Assembly: GCA_037893225.1 (NCBI GenBank)
Contig: JAZGUH010000156.1
Location: 730,531-794,530 of the forward strand
Source of the DNA: Hippasteria phrygiana
Lineage: Eukaryota > Echinodermata > Asteroidea > Valvatida > Goniasteridae
Direction: 5' to 3'
Length of the DNA: 64,000 nucleotides
In this document: positions 34,821 to 43,472 of the stretch, piece by piece
How positions within the stretch are numbered: the first letter of the stretch is position 1
Layout of the letters: each line of letters opens with the position of its first letter
The notes under the pieces: model-generated
The model's input: the letters and a program-made list of their open reading frames with translations, nothing else
The model's database searches: none
Told to the model about the DNA's origin: nothing
Position numbers and translations under genes: made by a program

Positions 34821-35564
34821 CAGTCCCTTTAAAAACCTCGCTATTCCTGTAAAAAGACGCGTTAATGTGTTCACACGGTAACAAATTATTAGTTAAATTG
34901 CTGGAAGGAAGGTTGCCAGTAAGCAACTGCAAATTTACAGAAATGAATGAACTGAGGACCAGACTAAATGAAAATAACCTATTATGCCCCCCACCCCTTT
35001 ATTATGGCTTGAGTTTACAAATGCTACGATAAACACTGCTGACTGAATAAAGTCGTGCTTTAGCTTTATATTCAGTTTATCTCGCCATCGACGACATTTG
35101 AAGACAAAAGGAGATTGAATGGGATTTTTGACTTATGTTTGCAACAAAATCAAAATGTTATTGTGGAATTGTTTGAATAATTACATTATTATGGTCAAGA
35201 AAGTGTGTTTTGGACTAAACACTGCAATTTAACAGGACTTAAAATGTCTTCAGTTCTTATTGGTCAATTGCCGAGTAATGAGATTCGTGTAGGAGAACAC
35301 TTCATTGGTGTAGGTGTATACTTAATACAGTAAACATGTATTTTGACAAAGCGGTCTAGACTTGTAAATGTACATCCTCTCTGTATAAGTTAACGTTAAA
35401 ACATAAAAACTACCGTCAATGTACCGTAATTTTACATCTTAAAATTATGTTTGTTTTTGTTACGGGGAAAACCCGACATTTTACGGATTTGTTACAGTGC
35501 AGGAAAGCAACATGCTGTTTTCCACGGGGTCGGGGGGAAGTGGGTTAGAGCCGGGTTCAGCGTC
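34821..35564. other. Intergenic stretch without a recognised feature
   Basis: This is AT-rich DNA with no gene or repeat that I can support. Confidence 0.45.
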
Positions 35565-35701
35565 TTGGAAAATGTAGACTGGGTCGGGTTACAAGGTTGG
35601 TCCGTAAACAAGACGGATTACCAATTCATGCGAAGTTCCTATACCCACCGGGCTACTGCGTTAACCCCGACACTGGACCTCTGCGATGTTTTCTACTTCA
35701 G
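35565..35701. repeat. Third copy of the lectin-duplicon tail
   Basis: This stretch resembles about 26810-26935 and 31725-31860 of the lectin duplicons (GTCCGTAAACAAGACGGATT, ACCAATTCATGC, GTTTTCTACTTCAG). The lectin neighbourhood therefore contains an older dispersed repeat, or a third duplicon once existed here. Confidence 0.55.
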
Positions 35702-35996
35702 CAGGCGCGGATCCAGGGGGGGGGGGGGGGTGTCGAAACCACCCCTGCTCGTTGCCCTTTTTTTGTAGGGGCCTACGCCTAAAGTTGCAAACCAGAAACC
35801 ATACATGTCTTATTTTGCCTATGGGTAAGAACAAAACAAAGAGGTTAAATGGCGCCACCAATGGTGAGAAGGTGTGTCAGCAGCCCCCCCCCCCCCCCCC
35901 CCTTGTAAAAAAAAATTCGCAGACGGAACATTTTGGGAGTCACCTTTCTAGGCAAATTTTAGAAACTCCCCCTGCAAAATCCAGGATCCGCCCCTG
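35702..35996. mobile_element. hAT-like MITE with CAGG...CCTG ends
   Basis: Inverted ends CAGGCGCGGATCCAGG and CCAGGATCCGCCCCTG are flanked by TTCAG on each side. Removing the element and one TTCAG restores CTACTTCAGGACAACTT, which matches the uninterrupted duplicon sequence CTACTTCAGGATAACTT at about 31850. The interior has a G tract and a C tract. Confidence 0.7.
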
Positions 35997-36384
35997 TTCA
36001 GGACAACTTTTAAAGGGAAATGCGATGAATGAACATGCATAAATGAACGTGCTGAAAAGCGTTGTTTTGTTTGCCACTGACATTCTTGCTTTAAACCCGG
36101 AAGTGCGCAGAAGGGGCTATGTGAAATTCCTCTATAATTGCCAATTCTTTTACCGGTACTTTCCACGTTCTAAACAATTTTAAAAAGGAAACTCGGAGTC
36201 GCGATTTTGTTTTCTCCAAACGACAGCAAAAATAGGTTTCCCCTTCGAACAATACTCCAACATTTACAAAGAGAACAGTGGAAATTGTTTAAACTTATTG
36301 CATGTATAAACCCTCTTTTTAAGGGTTTATAACAATTTCCTAAGAAAGACAGTGGAAAATAAAGTTAAATAAAAACCGAAACCC
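35997..36384. other. Intergenic stretch without a gene
   Basis: Nothing coding or clearly repeated is seen. Confidence 0.4.
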
Positions 36385-36462
36385 CTGAGAAGATTCGAAT
36401 CCAGTAGGCCTATACATTGTGGTTTAGAAGACTCAAACTATTGAGCTACTGAATTTCCGTGT
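36385..36462 (-). repeat. tRNA-like (SINE-type) relic
   Basis: The minus strand has an A-box-like AGTAGCTCAATAG and, about 45 nt later, a B-box-like GGATTCGAATC. Stems do not close properly, so this is a degenerate tRNA-derived sequence and not a functional tRNA. Confidence 0.3.
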
Positions 36463-36478
36463 GTTTTGCACTGGTATA

Positions 36479-37041
36479 CAGTCGAATCTCGTTAATTAAT
36501 ACAAGGTCCTCCGGACTTAAGCAAATGCAATGTACATGCATCTCGTGTTATCCGGGCTCTCGTCCTATCCGGGCCGTAGGTTTCCCTCATTTTGTATGCA
36601 TGTCGTTGTACTAATCAGTTAAGAATTTACCAGCTCACCAACAAATTCAAATTCATGCGAATAGTGCTTGCTGTGAGGCAAGGGGCTTTTGTTGTCGATG
36701 TCCATTGGAAATGTTCACGGGGACGTACATTTTTTGCTCAATTTTGTTTCCCAATTCAGTGCAGAATCAAAAGGTATCGAGCCACATTATTGTGTTGGCC
36801 TGAAGAGGGACATTACAGTTGGATACAAAAATATAAGACTTAGTATAGATGAACCAGACGAAGTTTGTTTGGGCAAGTTTGTAATGCGGCCATTACTGTG
36901 GAGAGCTTCCAGACCCGTAATTTGAAGTGCCCCCCCCCCCCCCCCCCAAAAAAAATCAGGATCCATATTTTTACGAACATTTGTTTTAACATTTGGTCCG
37001 CAAAATTTGGACACACTCGCACCAAAATTCGGTGTAATGTA
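36479..37041. other. Solo Tigger-like end and C tract; no gene
   Basis: CAGTCGAATCTCGTTAAT at 36479, next to TA, looks like the end of a pogo/Tigger-type element; I found no matching right end. A C tract lies at about 36929-36947. No coding feature is supported. Confidence 0.4.
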
Positions 37042-37217
37042 CAGTCGAACCCTGATAATAAGAGCACTGTTCCTGCTTATAAAACAAGGACAAAAATAGG
37101 TCCCGAGTCTTTGTTTTTCTTTGTTCCATTACTGATAATACAAGGTACCTGTTATAACAAGGTAGGTCCCCCTAAATTGTAAAGTCCCAATGACCTTGTT
37201 ATAAAGGTTTTCGACTG
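37042..37217. mobile_element. Tigger/pogo-like MITE, copy 1
   Basis: CAGTCGAACCC and its inverted partner TTTTCGACTG are flanked by TA. The interior contains GATAATAAGAGCACTG and CTGATAATACAAGGTACCTG, shared with the copy at 52513. There is no coding frame. The TA duplication and CAGTCGAA end fit the pogo group of Tc1/mariner. Confidence 0.7.
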
Positions 37218-37419
37218 TATTGTAAATTATTTTTGGGGTGGGGGTAGGGTCGACTTTTTGAATAGCGGCGCTTTCAAAAGCCTTACTTATACATTGTACT
37301 TCAAAAAAGAACGCATATCAACCTACAAGTTGGTCGGCCATCCACCTTCACCTAGTCCTTGGAAAAGGACTGGAAAAATTGGCAAAAGTGACCTTTGGAG
37401 ACTTTGGGGTGGGGTGTGT

Positions 37420-37608
37420 TCTGACCATCACAAGACAACACAAGACCCTGCAAGACCAGCAGTCTTAATCCAAGTCTTAAGCTTTTCAAATGAACTGTAA
37501 CAAAAGCATTCCTTTGTCATGGTTTATGCCCGTTACTTGTGCCCGTTACAAGCTGGTCTTGTGAATGGTCTTGTGCCTGGTCTTGAAATGGTCTCGACTA
37601 CAACACTG
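37420..37608. mobile_element. hAT-type MITE, copy 2 (diverged)
   Basis: This shares ATTCCTTTGTCAT and the repeated GGTCTTG / CAAGAC inverted runs with the elements at 22668 and 57280. It ends GTCTCGACTACAACACTG. The left end is eroded and no target duplication is clear. Confidence 0.55.
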
Positions 37609-38418
37609 ATATCTTATTGCATTAGCCCTTTAATTAATCCACCACAGTCATATACATCCTTGAGTAGCGCTGCTGTTTACATGTAGGTTGTACTCCACAT
37701 ACATGTACCGACAGATCTGAAAGCTTAAAGATGATGTTGATTGCTGACATAAGTCTGCGTCATTTCCTAGTTTTATGTAGATTGCGTATTGTAAATTAAA
37801 CCAGCTAATTATTTCTGCCATGAAATAACAAAAAAAGGAACTTTTGAGAGCTAGATTTATTAAGTCCCCTCTTGCCCGCTGGTACCATTTGTCTAAAAGT
37901 CGTCGCTGCGGGCAGCAAACAAATCTGACATCATAGAACGTACTCCTCTTTTGTGTCTAGTGCTAGACACAAAACGGAGTTCGGGTTGCGCTCAAAAGTT
38001 CTATTTTACAATACGCAATCTACATAAAACTACAAAATGATGCAGACTTCTCTCAGCAATCAACATCTTTAAAACAAGCGTCCACAGCAGGAACACAACT
38101 TTGCCAATTTGTTTTACTTTCAGAGAAGCAATCGCTAAAAAAAAATACAGTTTACAGTTACAAAAATAAGTTTCTTTAAAATATGACTGATACAAAAAAA
38201 CTATTAAAACGTTTTTAATGCCCCTTAATTACCAAAAAAAACCTCCTTATTTGAAATTTAAACAATCTACAAAAAAAACACACACAAATATGAATTATAA
38301 AAATGTGCTTTGCAACTTAATTGTATCACAGTCGAAATGACAAAAGGTTGACGCCATTTTGACCTCAGCCACTGATAACCCATAAGATATTTAATCTATT
38401 TTAAATATTCTGAGTAGA
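37609..38418. other. Intergenic stretch with an imperfect inverted repeat
   Basis: TTTTATGTAGATTGCGTATTG at about 37773 recurs inverted at about 38010-38030, together with TGATGTTGATTGCTGA against TCAGCAATCAACATC. This looks like a TIR element of roughly 37725-38075. No gene is seen. Confidence 0.45.
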
Positions 38419-38703
38419 ATGTGCTTGTCAGCAAGCTTTCAGGCACAAGATTCTAACGAGAAAACAAGGAAGGAAATGCCGGTGTCGCGTGAATATTGGA
38501 CCCCTGAAAATCCGACTTGTTGGTTATACTGCAAATGCTCAGTAGGCCTCGGTACACCAAAAGAATTAGAAACATATACGGTAAGGGTAAAAATAAGGGT
38601 GAGAAAAAAACCGGGTTCGGCTTGGGATGAGGTTAAAGGTTATGCCATTGCCAAAAATTGCGTTCATTATAAGGTAAGCACTTATCCAGAACCACCAAAA
38701 TGA
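38419..38703 (+). CDS. Unrecognised 94 aa open frame
   Basis: I do not recognise this frame. It is Lys/Glu rich with two Cys in WLYCKC and no signal peptide or membrane segment. Its last 12 codons overlap the terminal inverted repeat of the element at 38666, so at least that part is not conserved coding sequence. It could be a chance frame, or an exon ending at the AAG|GTAAGC junction near 38671. Confidence 0.15.
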   Translation: MCLSASFQAQDSNEKTRKEMPVSREYWTPENPTCWLYCKCSVGLGTPKELETYTVRVKIRVRKKPGSAWDEVKGYAIAKNCVHYKVSTYPEPPK

Positions 38704-39440
38704 CATCGTCGCGCGCATCGCGCCTTGTGCCTATTCAATAAGGCCTTGTGCCTATTCAATTAAAGGGACACATTGCTTTGGATTTTGCGATTTGGGCTAT
38801 AAAACTGAAATGGATATGGTTGGGAAGCTTTTTTAAAAGTAGAATATAAAGATTCACATAACTACCCTTCAAATTCCGTGGTTTTTGTTTAATTTCGTGA
38901 AAAATAAGAGTCCGCCATTTTGTAGAACCAAATTTTTGACTCCACAAAATGGCGGACCGTGTTCACCAGTCGTATTTCCAGTCGCATCTGGTTGAAGTAC
39001 GTTCTGTTAATCCATTTTGATGTACTATGGCACGGCGCGCAGCACTGGCGATATGTGTCGCGAGGTAGAGAATTGTACCTGGCGATCATCTGATAGGTTC
39101 ACAAGGCCACTGGCTGCGGCGCCAGCCTAAAGACTCTTACAGCGTATTTTGCGCATTATTTAGACGGTGGTATTAACTACTGGAAATAAGTCTATGTTTC
39201 GCAGGTCAGATGTCAGGGGTCAGCGGCAAATTTTTTGTTTTGTAATCACTACTCACTAATTACAACACATTATACGTGTTTTTTTGCATGAACAACTCTT
39301 ATAAAAGATAAGGAACATTTCCAAACAGCAAAATTTCATGACATTTGAAGGCAATGTGTCCCTTTAAGGCCTAGTGCATTTTCAGTAATACATGACGATG
39401 TCATTTTGGTGGTTCTGGATAAGTGCTTACCTCATTATAA
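38666..39440. mobile_element. Foldback element with a nested TTAA element
   Basis: Outer inverted ends of about 45 nt (GTAAGCACTTATCCAGAACC and its complement) enclose an inner element at 38760-39367. That one begins TTAAAGGGACACATTGC and ends with the exact complement GCAATGTGTCCCTTTAA. A doubled GCCTTGTGCCTATTCAAT lies at 38721-38760. The TTAA borders suggest a piggyBac-like insertion into the outer element. Confidence 0.65.
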
Positions 39441-39570
39441 AGGCACCATTTTGCTGCAATGTATCATGGGTAAAGGGTTAGATGTTCATTGGTTCGGATA
39501 TTCACATGACACCGGTTTTAGTTTGACTTCAATAAAAGTCCAAATTAATGTCAATGTGTACCGTACATAC

Positions 39571-40520
39571 TAGTTCCGAGACTGCGCCTATAACAAGCAA
39601 AAACCGTATGTGATTTAAATCTGGCCGCCATCCCCTTCAAAGTACATGTAGTCCCCTTGTGTAGCGAAACACTGCTCCCAGCGCTCCTGCCACGCTTGGA
39701 ACGCTCCCTGGAAATCCCGTTGATCCGTAAGCGCGTCCGGAAACATCTGCGATTCTCGCTGGATCTCCTCCAGTGTCAAAACGGCGACCCGTCAGCTTCA
39801 ACTTTAGTTTGGGGAACAGAAAGAACTCGCAGGGAGCCAAATCCTGCGAGTATGGGGGTGGGGAGCGACGATTGTGTTGTTGCGGGCCCGGCGAGAAACT
39901 GGCGCGTTTTGAACGCGCTGTGAGCGGGCGCGTTGTCATGTTGGAGCACCCAATTGCCAGCGCGCCACAGTTGAGGCCGTTTGCGCCGAATGTTCTCCCT
40001 CAGACGCATCAGAACGGTGCAGTAGAACTCAGCGTTGGTAGTACAGTCTGACCCTGTGGAGGAATTCACGGTGCACAACCCCACGAATGTCAAAGAAAAC
40101 GATGAATATGCTCTTGGTTGCGCTCCTGACCTGACGCGCCTTCTTTAGTCTTGGAGACTGCGGGCTCTTCCACGGCGAAGACTGCTGTTTGGTCACTGGG
40201 TCGTAGCCTTATACCCAACTCTCGTCACCACCGCTGATGATCCTCGACATGAAGTTTGGGTCATCCCGGGCCTGTTGACGGAGATCCTCGCAGACTTCGA
40301 CACGGTGCTGCTTCTGCTCAAGTTTCAGGTCCATGGTGAAATCGCAAATGCGCACGTACCAGTGGTCATAAAAATGCGTGTAACAGGTGCTGATCAAGCG
40401 ATGTAACTTGGAATACTTGCTCAAGAAAGTTATTGCTTACACCTGCTACATGCACATTACTGTGCTGCGCTCCGTTCGTTGGCAACAGGAACAGTCTCGG
40501 AACATTTTGATCGCACCTTG
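39571..40520 (-). pseudogene. Decayed mariner transposase, copy 1
   Basis: On the minus strand, pieces of a mariner-type transposase appear in different frames: GGDESWV (first catalytic Asp), HDNAPAHSA (second) and PYSQDLAPCEFFLF (third). The last two motifs need a frameshift between them. The right terminal repeat CGGAACATTTTGATCGCACC ends next to TA at 40521. The left end is truncated, since the window resumes at GTTCCGAGACTG without the outer repeat. At about 950 bp it is shorter than a full mariner (about 1.3 kb) and cannot encode an active enzyme. Confidence 0.8.
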
Positions 40521-40522
40521 TA

Positions 40523-42001
40523 CATTCATTTACCGAACCGTCTCGATAAAACCTGGCATTAGTCCCGTCCATCGCATACTAATAACGTAGAATCATTCTT
40601 CCATAATACAAAACTAGATAGCTTGGATTGGTTATATTTGGTGGTCATTGAATAGTTATTTCACTCTATTTCCGATTATAAAAACCATTAAAAAGGATTG
40701 TTACGTCATTAACAAATTTGCCGTAGCTTTTGTATTTCACGTCAACAACGAATGAGGGCGATTCACCATGCAGTGCGCCACCAATCGGTTGAACAGGAGA
40801 GGCTATTTTTAAACTGGATGGTGGACAAGTGATCCATACTTCTTAAACGATCCAAGGTATTTCTCAGGATACTTTAGAACAGTAGTACATGTATTAAAAA
40901 AAACAAAAACATAAGTATGCCTGATAAATTTAAGCAATAATCATCCGTCGAAAATGCCAAACTACTTACAATGTAGGCCTAATGTCATGGAATCCGTAAC
41001 GGTTAGCGAAAATCGCCGCTATAGCAAAAACAATTGCGCTAACGGTTATTGTGTTTCACGGGTAAGCAAGGAATTTGGAATTGTGCGCATGCGTAAGTGC
41101 CGTAACTACGAATGCCTGTGCGTAAAGGATTGGCATATACAATGTAATTCCATTGCTTGCTCGATTAGCTTATAATTGAAAGCCGTTAGCCCGAGGGCAG
41201 ACTTCAACGTCACAGATTTCATAAAAAATGGGCCCAGGTGCGTAAAATAGTACAATTGTTCGACTCGTGTAAAACGACACATACTGTTATACCCAGCAAG
41301 ATATGAGAGCAAGGTGTACCCCACTTTTTGTCCCTGTACCCTATTACACACTCCAGACTATGGTTACTTAACACCCCCCCCCCCCCCCCCCGGATATCTG
41401 AAAGGAATTCCTGAGATTCCGGGAACACAATGACCAACACAAAAGAGGGTGGGGGCCCCTCCGTCCAATATCTGCTTCAAATGTATACTGTTGAGACGGA
41501 TGTGTCGTCCGTTTCAAATGCACAGTTCGAAAAAAGAAATAGACTCTTGTTGGCAAACTCTTGGTTGGGCACTGGTTGCGAATCGCCCGAATTTTGTTTC
41601 TTACTGCGTCGATCCCAATTGGTCTCAGAAGCCAATGCACTGCTGTGACAAGCTAGGCCCTGGTATCGAACCTAGAAGAACACAAAATGAAATAATGGTG
41701 TTAAAATGAAGTACCATGCTCGATATTCGTGATTTTGTGTCCATTCCTCTTTTAGCCTTTTTTGCGACACGTTGGACACAATAGAAGAATTATCTGAGTA
41801 GCGTCTCCTACTCTTTCAACTATAACCACATGGCCTTTGTTTACATTAAACCGCCCTATATTCAAATCTATCCGGTGGTATGCGCACACATGTGTTTGCA
41901 TACAATTTGGTTTAGGGTGACGTCGCAGGTCAGATCGCCTTTGAATTATATGTGACCTTGATTTCACCCTTAACCAAATTCATGCAAACACAATGCGTGC
42001 A
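40523..42001. other. Intergenic repeat-derived stretch
   Basis: No gene is seen. It includes the dispersed CAGTGCGCCACCAATCG motif at about 40771, and a segment at 41325-41450 (C tract, then TCTGAAAGGAATTCCTGAGA) that recurs in reverse orientation at about 44640-44755. Confidence 0.5.
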
Positions 42002-42190
42002 CATACTGTCAGGACATTTGAATATAGTACCGAGTGATGACGTCAATGCAATGTTTGGAACCAGAATACTTTTGTTATTTTGTGTCAATGTGTTTGCACG
42101 ACTGGCTGTTAACAAAGGAACAGTCGAAATCTCCATTTGTTTGGAGCCAGTTGTCGCGCCAAGTGACGTCAGACTTCGGCACTCCATACA
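42002..42190. mobile_element. Palindromic MITE with ATGACGTCA termini, copy 1
   Basis: GTACCGAGTGATGACGTCA and the inverted TGACGTCAGACTTCGGCAC bracket an interior sharing AATGCAATGTTTGGAACCAG with the copy at 43493-43610. There is no coding capacity. Confidence 0.55.
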
Positions 42191-42401
42191 GGCCGGTTAG
42201 ATGTAAACAAAGTGAACATGGTCTATATTTCTTCTTGAACGTGATCTGGCGAAAATAAATGGAAAAACAATAGCAGGAGATAAAAATAAGCAGAAAACCT
42301 TGGACTGTGTATAGAAAGAAATCTTCCAATAACTCAATCTTTGGGCTTCCCCATAAACTCACCTACGGTTGAAACCATTGCGATTACAAAAGGCACACTG
42401 T

Positions 42402-42543
42402 GGGCCTGTTTGTTTCACACGAATCCGGATCGCGATCAGTGATCCAGCCGCTGGTTCGCTCCATCTACTAGGCGGAATCTGGTGTGTGAACCAACGCACG
42501 GATCACTGATCACGATCCGGATTCGTGTGAAACAAACAGGCCC
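42402..42543. mobile_element. Palindromic element with 3 bp target duplication
   Basis: GGGCCTGTTTGTTTCACACG and its complement form arms of about 44 nt, flanked by TGT on both sides. Termini (GGGCC...GGCCC) and duplication length match the palindrome at 26604, so both may belong to one superfamily. Confidence 0.65.
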
Positions 42544-42713
42544 TGTGTCTCGCATGCGCCCAACAAACCTACGTCATTATTGACGTCACACTGTGTTCCT
42601 CACGTTTACTAAGTGGGGACATGCAGATAGATTACCAATTCGTCGTATCGGTTTCTCCAACAAACACGTGCATTGTACATACATTCTTATTTTAATGTTT
42701 AGTTTTACTTCGT

Positions 42714-43087
42714 ACCATTGGCGTAAATCTTGGGGGATGGGGGATATAATGTATGTATCCCCACTTTTTGACCAGGGGAGATGGGCCATTGGATCATCCC
42801 CCCAGATTTGTGTCGTGAGAAACACAAAAATGCTGATTTCGAGGTTATCTTGTAACTTTCCAACAGTCAAAATGTATTACAAAAAAATGGAAAACATGTA
42901 CACAGCCTACATTAGGCTTACACAGCCTACATTAGGCTTACACAGGTGACCAGACCTTTGTATGGTGAACTGCACCCCCAGTGTCATATTATCTCCAGAC
43001 CCCCCCCCCCCCCCCCCCACTCGAATTTCGTTGGCCGGCCGGGATTTTGGTCACCCCCATCCCGCCCATCCCCATCTACGCCACTGC
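42714..43087. mobile_element. hAT-like MITE with CATTGGCGTA / TACGCCACTG ends
   Basis: The ends match the better preserved copy at 54647. The interior holds a C tract at about 43000-43018 and a short minisatellite at 42899-42945 (20 bp unit TACACAGCCTACATTAGGCT, 2.3 copies). The target duplication is no longer clear. Confidence 0.5.
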
Positions 43088-43258
43088 TTTGAAAGGAAAT
43101 CTTTGTGTGTCTCAAAAACAAGCAGAATTTGACAATGATCGGAACATGTATAGTCAAATTCAGGAATTCAAGAAATCACAATGGTAAGCCAACGTACACA
43201 AGCAGGACATGAGTGTACATCCGGATTGAGCCAACAAAATCGGCTGAAACGGGCTTAC

Positions 43259-43472
43259 CGTGAACATTTTCGTCTTCCAAACCCTGGCATATTTGCAGAT
43301 ACTCGGGCGAGTCTAGGAGAGTCTTGAAGGCGGGGTTCCACCACCGCGAGAGGGCGCTATCTTTCCGGGACATCATGGCCTGGCCCCCGATGGCGCACCG
43401 GTCCAGCTTCTCCGAAGCGACTTGAAGGTAGGTAGTCACATCCAGATACTCGTTGATGAAGACTGCATCGAC
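43259..43472 (-). CDS. SBP-like gene exon 7: end of lobe 2
   Basis: This 214 nt exon starts after TTCACCAG with VDAVFINEYLDVTTYL and ends HG at CACG|GTAAGC. In amino-acid SBPs the position of N306 is commonly an Asp that holds the ligand amino group, so this is a possible specificity change. The final helix (SRWWNPAFKTLLDSPEYLQI) ends the fold, so little protein should remain in a last exon. Confidence 0.85.
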
